In this document: positions 1 through 7,471 of the stretch, piece after piece
Position numbering within the stretch: the stretch's first letter is position 1
How the letters are laid out: each line of letters opens with the position of its first letter
Source of the DNA: Enhygromyxa salina
Lineage (GTDB): Bacteria > Myxococcota_A > Polyangia > Nannocystales > Nannocystaceae
Length of the DNA stretch: 64,000 bases
Direction: 5' to 3'
Assembly: GCF_002994615.1 (NCBI RefSeq)
Contig: NZ_PVNK01000025.1
Coordinates: 1 to 64,000 of the forward strand
Program-made: the position numbers and the translations under genes
Notes under the pieces: model-generated
The model's input: the letters and a program-made list of their open reading frames with translations, nothing else
What the model was told of the DNA's origin: nothing
The model's database searches: none

Positions 1-495
1 CGTCCCCGGCACCCCGCCGAGCAGCAGCCCCCGGCCACCGTTGGCCCGCTCCAGCGACCACGCGCCGACCTGCGGGGCCATGCGCCCGGCGATCTCGCTC
101 ATCGGACGCAGCAGCGGCAGCCCGCCTTGACCATCCGTGATCGTCTCGTACGCGATGCTCCGAACCCGCCGCTCCATCAATTCCTTGGTCAGGCGAGGAA
201 CCGCCGCCAGGTGAAGATAGGTGTAGAGGATCATCCCCGGCCGAAAGAACCCAAACTCATCGGCGAGCGGCTCCTTGACCTTGACGACCATGTCGGCGTC
301 CCAGGCCTGCGCCGCGGTCTCGACGATCCGGGCCCCCGCGCCTTCGAAGGCCTCGTCTGGAAACCCGCTGCCGTCGCCCGCGAGCCGCTCGACGACGACT
401 TCGTGGCCAGCGTCGACGAGCGCGCGGACCCCCGCAGGCTGCATACCGACGCGGTACTCATGGTTCTTGATCTCCTTGGGTACACCGATCTTCAT
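1..495 (-). CDS. ald: Alanine dehydrogenase, 3' end outside the window
   Basis: Cytoplasmic enzyme that interconverts L-alanine and pyruvate plus ammonia with NAD(H). Only the N-terminal 165 residues are present; the family is about 370 residues, so the Rossmann NAD-binding domain lies beyond position 1. The N-terminus [17 protein letters not shown], the lysine block VKVKEP near residue 74 and the segment [14 protein letters not shown] near residue 135 are characteristic of Ald and the related PntA fold. The ATG at 495 is preceded by GGAG at good spacing. The absence of a PntA-type extension cannot be checked here, so transhydrogenase alpha subunit is a less likely alternative. Transcribed leftwards, away from the 75-bp repeats upstream. 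Confidence 0.9.
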   Translation of the reverse strand, partial: MKIGVPKEIKNHEYRVGMQPAGVRALVDAGHEVVVERLAGDGSGFPDEAFEGAGARIVETAAQAWDADMVVKVKEPLADEFGFFRPGMILYTYLHLAAVPRLTKELMERRVRSIAYETITDGQGGLPLLRPMSEIAGRMAPQVGAWSLERANGGRGLLLGGVPGT

Positions 496-560
496 GGTGG
501 GCTCCTGCGCGCTGTCGCGGCGGGGGGACTATAGGACGAAACGCCGCCAGTCGAGCCCTC

Positions 561-785
561 TTTAACGTCTCCAAGACTCGGGCCTGCGGCCCGACAACCT
601 CGCTGCGCTCGGCCCCCAGGTCCCAGGAGACTGGCTTTAACGTCTCCAAGACTCGGGCCTGCGGCCCGACAACCTCGCTGCGCTCGGCCCCCAGGTCCCA
701 GGAGACTGTCTTTAACGTCTCCAAGACTCGGGCCTGCGGCCCGACAACCTCGCTGCGCTCGGCCCCCAGGTCCCAGGAGACTGGC
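561..785. repeat. Three perfect-length 75-bp tandem repeats
   Basis: Units run 561-635, 636-710 and 711-785 and are almost identical; only the last few bases of each unit vary. Each starts TTTAACGTCTCCAAGACTCG and contains a small GC-rich hairpin (GGGCCTGCGGCCC). The period is 25 codons, so open frames pass straight through, but codon choice does not suggest a protein. A partial copy of the left part of the unit lies in opposite orientation at about 43908-43937. The array fills the gap between ald and the HAD gene. Confidence 0.95.
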
Positions 786-815
786 CTTGGGTGTGCGCGA
801 AGCGAGTGTGCAGCG

Positions 816-1601
816 TCATGCGCCGCGCAAGAGCAGTTCCGCCAGCTCCAGAAACCCATCAGCCTCGCGCGCCGCGGTCACACACTCCGGCAGGGCAGAA
901 AACCACTCGCGCTGCCCGAGTACGTCGGCGGTCCCGACCGTCAGCCCGAAGCGATCCGGCTCAAACAGCCCGCCATCGTTGGGCGCGTCGCCGACGGTGA
1001 CCACACTCGCGGGCGCGATGTTGCGGCGCTCGAGCAGGCGGAGCAGACCGGCGCCCTTGTCGGGCCGACGCTGTGCGAGGTGCACATGCACGTTCGACCA
1101 GATCAAATGGACGCCCTCGGCCTCGGCGAGCTCGCGCAGGCGCAGGAGCTCGGTCTCCTCGCGCCCCTCGCGCTCATAGGCGACGTCGCCGAGCCGACAA
1201 AAAGCGTCCCCAGTCAGCTGCAGCCGCGCGTCGTGGGCCCGGTTCAGGTGTTCACCAACGGCCCGCAGCCGCCCGACGTCGCTGACCTCACCCAGCCAGC
1301 GCGGGGCGTGATCCGGCTCGATCTCCAGCAGCCCATTTTCGGCCACGCCGAAGCGGACGCCCGGGAGGTAGCGACACAGACCCAAGACCTCGCCGGCCGG
1401 GCGCCCGCTGATCGGGATCACGCGGACACCCGCGCGCGTCAGCTTTGCCAGCGCCGCGATGACGTCGGGTCCGAACTCACCGCCGCGAGTGAGCGTGCCG
1501 TCGACGTCGGTCGCGACCACGCGGATCGTCGCAACGCGGCCAGTGGCGATTTCGGCCAGGGGACGCGGCGCGAGCGTGCTTGGATCTCGTGGGCTTGGCA
1601 T
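816..1601 (-). CDS. HAD-superfamily phosphatase (Cof/MPGP-like, class IIB)
   Basis: A 261-residue soluble phosphatase of the haloacid dehalogenase superfamily. Motif I is DVDGT at about residue 32 (Asp nucleophile plus general acid/base Asp), motif II is the SGR of PISGRPAG near residue 61, and motif III/IV is GDAPND near residue 200, with a cap domain between. This order fits the type IIB group (Cof-type sugar phosphatases, sucrose-phosphate and mannosyl-3-phosphoglycerate phosphatases). The substrate cannot be read from the sequence. ATG at 1601, TGA at 816. It is divergent from the kinase gene that begins 58 bp away, so the two may share a control region. Confidence 0.8.
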   Translation of the reverse strand: MPSPRDPSTLAPRPLAEIATGRVATIRVVATDVDGTLTRGGEFGPDVIAALAKLTRAGVRVIPISGRPAGEVLGLCRYLPGVRFGVAENGLLEIEPDHAPRWLGEVSDVGRLRAVGEHLNRAHDARLQLTGDAFCRLGDVAYEREGREETELLRLRELAEAEGVHLIWSNVHVHLAQRRPDKGAGLLRLLERRNIAPASVVTVGDAPNDGGLFEPDRFGLTVGTADVLGQREWFSALPECVTAAREADGFLELAELLLRGA

Positions 1602-1658
1602 GCGACTCGTGATACGTTCCTAGAGCTGGCTCGAAGCCAGCGGGGCGCCTGTACCACG

Positions 1659-2861
1659 ATGCCGCTCGAGTTGCAGTCCGGCGACGTCTACGCCGGGAAC
1701 ATTCGGATCCTGGACATCCTCGGCAAGGGCGCGTTCGCGTGCGTCTACAAGGTCGACGTCCCGGGCTACGACGAGCCGATGGCGCTCAAGCTGACCAAGG
1801 AGCCGGTCACGGCCGGCGACCAGGCTCAGCGCGCCCTGCGTGAGATCACGATCTTGCGCTCGCTGACCAACCCCCACGTCGTCAAGAGCTTCGACTGCGG
1901 CCTCCGCCCCGACGGCCACATCTACATGCTCATGGACTTCCTCGAGGGCCAGGCCCTCGACGAGTGGCACGACTTCGATCGTCCGCTCGCGGCGGCGGAG
2001 GCGGTGAGCCTGGTCCACCAGGTCTGCCTCGGCCTGTCCGAGGCCCACGCCAAGGGCATCGTCCACCGCGACGTCAAGCCGGAGAACATCTTCGTCGAGA
2101 CCTCCGGTCACATCCGGCTCCTCGACTTTGGCCTCGCGCGCTCCTGGGACGGCTCACCGGTCGTCGGCGTCAACGCGACCAAGGCTCACATGGTCGTGGG
2201 CACGCCCCACTACAGCCAGCCCGAGCAGCTCAAGACCCGCGAACTGACGCCCTCGAGCGACGTCTACAGCCTCGGAATGATCCTCTACGAGCTGCTCAGC
2301 GGCTGCTCCCCCTTCCACCGCGAGCGCACGCTCAAGCAGGTCAAAGAGGAATTCCGCAAGCAGCCGCTGCTGTGGCTCAAGTGTCACTCGGAGTCGCCGA
2401 TCGTGCCGCTCGACGAGCAGCCCGGGTGCGCGGAGCTGCCGCCCGATCTGGTCCGCGGGATCATGCGCTGCCTCGACAAGGAGCCGGCCGGCCGTCCGCC
2501 CGACGCCGGGGCCCTCGCCAACGTGCTCGGCTACGTGCTCCACCGCAATTTCAAGGTCTCGGTCGCCGCGGACCTCCGGATCCTCCACCCGGGCGAGCGC
2601 CACCCCGAAGGGCGCGTGTTCCTGCCCGGCTCCTACCGGATCGGCAGCGGCGAGCGATGTGAGATCAAGCTGCGTCACGACAGCGTGCTGCGCGTCCACG
2701 CGGTCGTCGAGTGGGCCGGGATCCCCAACCGCCCCCAGCTGCGCCCGATCACGGGCGATGGCTCCGTGCAGCTCAACGATCAGCCCATCCACAAGCCAGT
2801 GGAGCTGACCGCGCACGACGAGTTCAGCGTCGGGGCCTACCGCATGGGCATCGCGTTTTAA
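1659..2861 (+). CDS. Hanks-type Ser/Thr protein kinase with C-terminal FHA-like domain
   Basis: A 400-residue protein kinase. The glycine loop is GKGAFACVYKV (residues 22-32), the VAIK-type lysine is K44 (MALKLTKEP), the catalytic loop HRDVKPEN is at 137-144, DFG at 156-158, and an APE-like PHYSQPEQL closes the activation segment, so all catalytic residues are present. After the kinase fold, the last ~80 residues (GSYRIGSGERCEI, then beta-rich sequence to the end) resemble a forkhead-associated phosphothreonine-binding domain, although the usual S-x-x-H core is poorly conserved (VLRVHAVVEW). No membrane helix is seen, so it is probably cytoplasmic. The ATG at 1659 is the first that leaves a complete kinase domain; in-frame sequence upstream is antisense to the HAD gene. 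Confidence 0.88.
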   Translation: MPLELQSGDVYAGNIRILDILGKGAFACVYKVDVPGYDEPMALKLTKEPVTAGDQAQRALREITILRSLTNPHVVKSFDCGLRPDGHIYMLMDFLEGQALDEWHDFDRPLAAAEAVSLVHQVCLGLSEAHAKGIVHRDVKPENIFVETSGHIRLLDFGLARSWDGSPVVGVNATKAHMVVGTPHYSQPEQLKTRELTPSSDVYSLGMILYELLSGCSPFHRERTLKQVKEEFRKQPLLWLKCHSESPIVPLDEQPGCAELPPDLVRGIMRCLDKEPAGRPPDAGALANVLGYVLHRNFKVSVAADLRILHPGERHPEGRVFLPGSYRIGSGERCEIKLRHDSVLRVHAVVEWAGIPNRPQLRPITGDGSVQLNDQPIHKPVELTAHDEFSVGAYRMGIAF

Positions 2862-2894
2862 CCCTGCGAGCTTCGCGGGGCCGCGACCCGCGCT

Positions 2895-2923
2895 TTGACA
2901 AGGTCAGAACGCTCTGCTACCTA
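2895..2923 (+). promoter_or_regulatory. Sigma-70-type promoter of tRNA-Pro
   Basis: A perfect -35 box TTGACA (2895-2900) is followed by a 17-bp spacer and the -10 box TACCTA (2918-2923). The predicted start site is near 2930, about 7 bases before the mature tRNA. Confidence 0.75.
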
Positions 2924-2936
2924 CCGCGCCTCCTTC

Positions 2937-3010
2937 CGGGGCGTAGCGCAGCCTGGTAGCGCGTTCGGTTCGGGACCGAAAGGTCGGAGGTTCGAATCCT
3001 CTCGCCCCGA
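2937..3010 (+). tRNA. tRNA-Pro (anticodon CGG)
   Basis: A 74-base cloverleaf. The acceptor stem pairs CGGGGCG (2937-2943) with CGCCCCG (3003-3009), with discriminator A at 3010. The D-arm contains AGCCTGGTAGC, the anticodon stem TTCGG/CCGAA encloses loop TTCGGGA (anticodon CGG, reading CCG), and the T-arm contains GGTTCGAATCC. The 3' CCA is not encoded (CAC follows), so it must be added by the CCA-adding enzyme. The body closely resembles bacterial proK-type tRNAs. Confidence 0.97.
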
Positions 3011-3013
3011 CAC

Positions 3014-3046
3014 GAGAAGGGGGCTCGCAAAGCGGGCCCCCTTCTT
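3014..3046 (+). terminator. Rho-independent-like terminator after tRNA-Pro
   Basis: A strong hairpin: GAAGGGGGCTCGC pairs with GCGGGCCCCCTTC around a three-base AAA loop, followed by a modestly T-rich tail (TTCGTCTC). It sits four bases after the tRNA. Confidence 0.75.
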
Positions 3047-3093
3047 CGTCTCTCACCCTGCCGCGCGGGCCGCAAACCTGGCATGCTGCGCAG

Positions 3094-3693
3094 GTGTCAC
3101 AGCTCCGCGTCCTCATCATCGACGACGACGCCAGCGTCTGCGAGTTCCTCCACGAGCTGCTGACGCCGGACGGCTGCGAGATCGTGTCGATCAACGATCC
3201 TCACGCCGGCCTCGCGTTGCTCAAGTCGGCGGAGACGTTCCACATCCTGATCCTCGACCTCAAGATGCCCGGCATCAACGGGATCGAGCTCCTCGACCAG
3301 ATCCGCAAGTTCAACAAGGACATCGCAGCGATCATCCTCACGGCCTTCCCGAGCCTCGAGTCCGCGACCGACGCCATCAACCTCGACGTCTCGGCCTACA
3401 TGCAAAAGCCTTTCTCGGGCGAGGAGATGCGCGAGACGATCGCCCGTGTCGCCCGCAAAAAAGGCATCGTCGTCCGGCGTGAGGACGAGCTCCACATCAC
3501 GATCGGCAAGCGCATCCGCGAAGTCCGCAAGAAGCGGGAGCTGACCCTCAAGCAGATGGGCCGGCGCACGAACCTCTCGGTGTCGCTCCTGAGCCAGATC
3601 GAGCGGGCCGAGTCCTCAGCCTCGGTCTCCTCGCTCTACAAGATCGCCAACGCCCTCGATGTCCGCATCGTCGAGCTGTTCGGAGACTTTTAG
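3094..3693 (+). CDS. Response regulator: receiver domain fused to XRE-type HTH (copy 1)
   Basis: A 199-residue regulator. Residues 1-120 form a complete CheY-like receiver: acidic pocket IIDDD (8-12), phospho-acceptor D55 in ILILDLKMPG, T83 in IILTAFPS, and K105 in YMQKPFSG. A short linker leads to a Cro/CI-type helix-turn-helix at about 132-199 (GKRIREVRKKRELTLKQMG, then LSVSLLSQIERAESSASVSS). XRE output domains on receivers are uncommon, since most use OmpR, NarL or NtrC outputs. The start is GTG at 3094; the nearby ATG at 3083 is out of frame. No histidine kinase gene is adjacent. A closely similar paralogue begins 430 bp downstream. Confidence 0.9.
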   Translation: MSQLRVLIIDDDASVCEFLHELLTPDGCEIVSINDPHAGLALLKSAETFHILILDLKMPGINGIELLDQIRKFNKDIAAIILTAFPSLESATDAINLDVSAYMQKPFSGEEMRETIARVARKKGIVVRREDELHITIGKRIREVRKKRELTLKQMGRRTNLSVSLLSQIERAESSASVSSLYKIANALDVRIVELFGDF

Positions 3694-3747
3694 CGACCCC
3701 GCAGCGGCCCCCGCGTCACAGAGCGCCACGGCCACCGCGCGCGAGCG

Positions 3748-4110
3748 CCCCACCGAGCGAGGAACGAGCGACCGGCCGCTCGCGGAGAGGATCGCGTAGC
3801 TCACACCAGCCCACCGAGCGAGGAACGAGCGACCGGCCGCTCGCGGAGAGGATCGCGTAGCTCACACCAGCCCACCGAGCGAGGAACGAGCGACCGGCCG
3901 CTCGCGGCCGTGCGTGGCAGGGTGCGAAAGCGGCTGTGGGGGGGTCTAACAAGCAGCCCCCCCTTGGGGGGCCACGGAGAGGATCGCGTAGCTCACACCA
4001 GCCCACCGAGCGAGGAACGAGCGACCGGCCGCTCGCGGCCGTGCGTGGCAGGGTGCGAAAGCGGCTGTGGGGGGGTCTAAAAACCGGCTGTGGGGGGTCT
4101 AAAAAACCTG
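3748..4110. repeat. Repeat array between the two receiver-XRE genes
   Basis: The core CCACCGAGCGAGGAACGAGC (followed by GACCGGCCGCTCGCG) occurs at about 3750, 3811, 3872 and 4003. The first three copies are spaced exactly 61 bp apart and joined by GAGAGGATCGCGTAGCTCAC. Units ending GGCCGTGCGTGGCAGGGTGC plus a G-tract and GTCTAA occur at 3906-3950, 4037-4080 and, shortened, 4084-4103. A related unit lies 18 kb away at about 22343-22450, so this is a dispersed family and not only local slippage. No gene is seen here. Confidence 0.9.
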
Positions 4111-4123
4111 GCATGATGCTGGC

Positions 4124-4723
4124 GTGTCCCGCCTCCGCGTCCTCATCATCGACGACGACGTCAAAGTCTGTGAGTACCTGCAGGAGCTGTTGACGCCCGA
4201 CGGCTGCGAGGTCGTTGCGATCAACGATCCGCAAGCTGGGCTCGAGAAGCTCAAGACTCAAGAGACCTTCCACATCCTGATCCTCGATCTCAAGATGCCC
4301 GGCATCAACGGGCTCGAGCTGCTCGAGAAGATCCGCAAGGTCGACAAGGACATCGCGGCGATCATCCTCACGGCCTTCCCGAGCCTCGAGTCGGCGACCG
4401 ACGCGATCAACCTCGATGTCTCGGCCTACATGCAAAAGCCCTTCTCGGGCGAGGACATGCGCGAGACGATCGCGCGGGTCGCCCGCAAGAAGGGCATCGT
4501 CGTCCGGCGCGAGGACGAGCTGCACATCACGATCGGCAAGCGCATCCGCGAGGAGCGGCGCAAGAAGCAGCTCACCCTCAAGCAGATGCACAAGCGCGCC
4601 GGGCTGTCGGTCTCGCTGCTGAGCCAGATCGAGCGGGCCGAGTCGTCGGCCTCGGTCTCGTCGCTGTTCAAGATCGCCAACTCCCTCGACGTCCGCATCT
4701 CGGAGCTGTTCGGAGACTTCTGA
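4124..4723 (+). CDS. Response regulator: receiver domain fused to XRE-type HTH (copy 2)
   Basis: A 199-residue paralogue of the gene at 3094, the same length and identical over long stretches. D55 (ILILDLKMPG), T83 and K105 are all kept, and the HTH region differs at a handful of positions (for example MHKRAGLS in place of MGRRTNLS in the segment before the recognition helix). That pattern suggests the same phospho-input logic with somewhat different DNA specificity, or a recent duplication. GTG start at 4124; the sequence just upstream (AACCTGGCATG) is also shared with copy 1, so the duplication included the promoter region. The gene ends 27 bp before the next start. Confidence 0.9.
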   Translation: MSRLRVLIIDDDVKVCEYLQELLTPDGCEVVAINDPQAGLEKLKTQETFHILILDLKMPGINGLELLEKIRKVDKDIAAIILTAFPSLESATDAINLDVSAYMQKPFSGEDMRETIARVARKKGIVVRREDELHITIGKRIREERRKKQLTLKQMHKRAGLSVSLLSQIERAESSASVSSLFKIANSLDVRISELFGDF

Positions 4724-4750
4724 GCCCGCTCCGGGCCGGGATTCGGCAAG

Positions 4751-7000
4751 GTGGACCGAGCGCTCGCTGTCCGTCTCTTCGCCCTCGCCTCGCTGGTCTG
4801 CGCGGCGTGTTCACCCGCTGGAGCCGTCGACGACGGTGGCGGGGACGACGAGACCGGCGAGACCGGCGGCGAGACGACGGACGAGTCCCTGCCGGCCCTC
4901 GGTCCGCGGCCCTCGACGCGCAGCTGCGTGCTCGAGGGCACCGCCGCCGACGCGCTGCCGCGGCTGATCGCCGAGCCGCTCGACCGCGGCCCGAGCTTCG
5001 ATGAGGCCGCGCAGCTCCTCGCGGCGCCGGGCTCGGGCATGTGGGTGGTCGAGGCTCGCGGGCGGGTGTGGTCGGTGGCGCCCGACGAGAGCCTCGAGCC
5101 GAGCCTGGTCGTGGATCTGAGCGCGCGCGTCGACTGCTGCGACTCGCGCGGACTGCTCGCCGTCGCGCTCGCGCCCGGTCCGGACCCGGGCGAGCTCTTC
5201 GTCCACTACCACGACGCCGCCTGGCCCGAGCGGACGATCGTCGCGCGCATGAGCTACGACGCCGAGGCCGGGACCGCGGATCCGCAGACCGAGCAGACCG
5301 TGCTCACGGTCGTCCACGAGGGCACGGCGGCGAGCGGGGGCGGGCTGGTGTTCGACGCCGGGGGCATGCTCCTGGTCGGAGTCGGCGACGACGCGACCGA
5401 GGCGCCCCAGCTCCACGCAGACTCGCCTGCCCGCGATCCGCTGGACCTGCGCGGGAGCGTCCTGCGCCTCGACGTCTCCGAGCCCGGGCCCGGCTACGCG
5501 ATCCCGGCCGACAACCCCTTCGCCACGGATCCCGACGCCCGGCCCGAGCTGCTGGCGATCGGCTTTCACGACCCGCGCGCGTGCGCCACCGACCCCGAGG
5601 GCGCGCGCAGCTGGTGCGTCGACCTCGGCGCGGGGCTGCGCGAGGAGCTCGACTTGCTGCTCTCGGGCGCCGACTACGGCTGGCCCGTCGTCGAGGGCCG
5701 GCGCTGCACCCAGGGCCCGTGTGACATGGCGCCCTTCGCTGCGCCCGAAGCCGACTACGGCCTCCAAGAGCCCGACGCGGCCGGCGACCACTGCGGGATC
5801 GTGGGCCCGCTCGGCTACCGCGGCGCGGCCCTGCCCGAGGAGCTCGCGGGCGCCCAGCTGTTCGCGGATCGCTGCTCGGGCCGGGTGTGGGGCGTCGCAC
5901 CCGAGCTCGGCTTCGAGGTCGTGGCCGCGGCCAGCGAGGGCGTGGCCGCGCTCGGGCCCGACGCGGCCGGCGAGCCGTGGTTTGTCGACGGCGAGGGTCG
6001 GCTCGCGCGCCTGGTCCTCGCGCCCGACGGTCTGCCCGGCACGCTCCCGAGCGCGCTCTCACAGCTCGAGTGCTTCGACGAGCTCGAGGCCCTCGACCCG
6101 GGCCCCGACCTGATCCCCTTCACGGTCGCCTCGGCGCTGTGGAGCGACGGCCTCCACAAGCTCCGCCACATGGTCGTGCCCCCGGGCGAGCGGGTGCTCG
6201 TGCAGGACGACGGGCGCTGGACCTTCCCCGAGGGCAGCTTGCTGATCAAGACCTTCATCCTCGAGGCCGTGACCGGGGACGCGGACAGCCGCCGGCCGAT
6301 CGAGACCCGGTTCATGGTCCGGCGCAACGGCGTGTGGGAATTTCACAGCTACCGCTGGAACGAGGAGGGCAGCGACGCGGAGCTGCTCGTCGGCGGCGCG
6401 CAGGCCCAGCTCAGCGTCGAGGATCAAGCCGGGGTCCACGAGTTCGAGTGGGGCTTCCCGGACCGCGTCGGCTGCCGGATCTGCCATGGCTTCGGCGGCG
6501 GGCGGCCGCTCGGGCCGACGACGGCCCAGCTCAATCGCCCGGTGATCTACCGCGAGGCCGACGACACCCACACGCAGCTCGATCAGCTCGCCGCGTTCGC
6601 GGCGATCGATCTGCTCGAGTTCGAGGGCGGCGCGACCCCGGCGCTCGAGACCCTGCCCGCGCTCGCCGACCCCCGCGACGACGCGCTGCCTCTCGACGAT
6701 CGGGCCCGCGCCTACCTCGACAGCAATTGCGCCCCGTGCCACCAGCCGAGCTGGATGGTCCCGGATCTGCGGGCGTCGATCTCGCTCGCGGACACGGGCG
6801 TGTGTGAGCCGCTGGCCTTCGCGAGCTTGTGGGTTGATGGCGACATCCGGGTCGTGCCCGGCGAGCCCGAGCAGTCGAACCTGTGGCTGCGGATGGCGAC
6901 CCGGGGCATGGGCCAGATGCCGCCGCTCGGGACCGCGGTCGTCGACCCGCTGGCCATCGAGCTGATCGGCGCCTGGATCGAGGAGCTCGACTGCCCCTGA
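4751..7000 (+). CDS. Glucose/sorbosone dehydrogenase-like lipoprotein with C-terminal di-haem motifs
   Basis: A 749-residue exported protein. The N-terminus (residues 1-21, LFALASLVCAAC) reads as a lipoprotein signal, though the lipobox is weak. Residues ~60-420 resemble the soluble PQQ glucose/sorbosone dehydrogenase beta-propeller (RGLLAVALAPGPDPGELF, DPLDLRGSVLRLDV, ADYGWPVVEGRRC). The C-terminal third carries two CxxCH sites, CRICH near residue 574 and CAPCH near residue 660, which could attach c-type haem, so electrons from a sugar-type substrate might pass directly to the periplasmic respiratory chain. Substrate and PQQ use are inferred only. The GTG start at 4751 is chosen because it begins the signal peptide. 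Confidence 0.78.
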   Translation: MDRALAVRLFALASLVCAACSPAGAVDDGGGDDETGETGGETTDESLPALGPRPSTRSCVLEGTAADALPRLIAEPLDRGPSFDEAAQLLAAPGSGMWVVEARGRVWSVAPDESLEPSLVVDLSARVDCCDSRGLLAVALAPGPDPGELFVHYHDAAWPERTIVARMSYDAEAGTADPQTEQTVLTVVHEGTAASGGGLVFDAGGMLLVGVGDDATEAPQLHADSPARDPLDLRGSVLRLDVSEPGPGYAIPADNPFATDPDARPELLAIGFHDPRACATDPEGARSWCVDLGAGLREELDLLLSGADYGWPVVEGRRCTQGPCDMAPFAAPEADYGLQEPDAAGDHCGIVGPLGYRGAALPEELAGAQLFADRCSGRVWGVAPELGFEVVAAASEGVAALGPDAAGEPWFVDGEGRLARLVLAPDGLPGTLPSALSQLECFDELEALDPGPDLIPFTVASALWSDGLHKLRHMVVPPGERVLVQDDGRWTFPEGSLLIKTFILEAVTGDADSRRPIETRFMVRRNGVWEFHSYRWNEEGSDAELLVGGAQAQLSVEDQAGVHEFEWGFPDRVGCRICHGFGGGRPLGPTTAQLNRPVIYREADDTHTQLDQLAAFAAIDLLEFEGGATPALETLPALADPRDDALPLDDRARAYLDSNCAPCHQPSWMVPDLRASISLADTGVCEPLAFASLWVDGDIRVVPGEPEQSNLWLRMATRGMGQMPPLGTAVVDPLAIELIGAWIEELDCP

Positions 7001-7010
7001 GCCAACGAGC

Positions 7011-7457
7011 TCACTCGCTCAGCGCGGCGAGTCGATCCTCGAGCGCGTCGCAGCGGCGGATCCCTGACGGGTCGGTCCCGAGCTCCGTCCGCAGCAGGGA
7101 CAGCGCGCGCTGGGCCTCTTGGATCGCGTGGGTGTCTTGCGGGTCTCGCTCGACCCGGGTCAGCGCTCGCTCGAAGGCCTGGGTCGTCAGCTCGATCCGC
7201 GCGGCGTCCGGGAGCCGGGCCCAGCCGGGGTCCGAGACTGACGCGCGCTGGGTTTGCGAGGGCGCGGCACGCCCCGGGGACGCCGGGTGCTCCGCAGGCG
7301 CCGCCGCCCTCACGGCCGCCTTCACGGCTGTGGGAGCGGCGGAGGGCTCGGGTCGCTCGCGCCCGAGCTCACAGGTCGAGACCACCAGGCCGACGACGCA
7401 AGCGAGGGCCGCGCCGACCAGCGGCCAGACCAAAAACACACGGCGCTGGTCCTGCAT
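7011..7457 (-). CDS. Small membrane-anchored protein of unknown function
   Basis: A 148-residue protein with one membrane helix near the N-terminus (FLVWPLVGAALACVVGLVV, about residues 8-26), an Ala/Pro-rich linker and a helical C-terminal region (about 80-148). I do not recognise the family. The ATG at 7457 is preferred because GAAGGTGG lies about 8 bases upstream. An alternative GTG at 7475 would overlap the previous stop codon as GTGA. It is the last gene of an apparent three-gene operon with the RCC1-type lipoprotein and the FG-GAP protease. Confidence 0.7.
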   Translation of the reverse strand: MQDQRRVFLVWPLVGAALACVVGLVVSTCELGRERPEPSAAPTAVKAAVRAAAPAEHPASPGRAAPSQTQRASVSDPGWARLPDAARIELTTQAFERALTRVERDPQDTHAIQEAQRALSLLRTELGTDPSGIRRCDALEDRLAALSE

Positions 7458-7471
7458 GACGGGCGCCACCT

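Noticed and set aside
561-785. CRISPR array
   Set aside because: The 75-bp units are contiguous with no unique spacers and no cas genes are present.
3735-4110. Coding region for a protein rich in repeated SGRSLVPRSVGW
   Set aside because: It only reflects translation of the 61-bp repeat array; no ribosome-binding site or codon bias.
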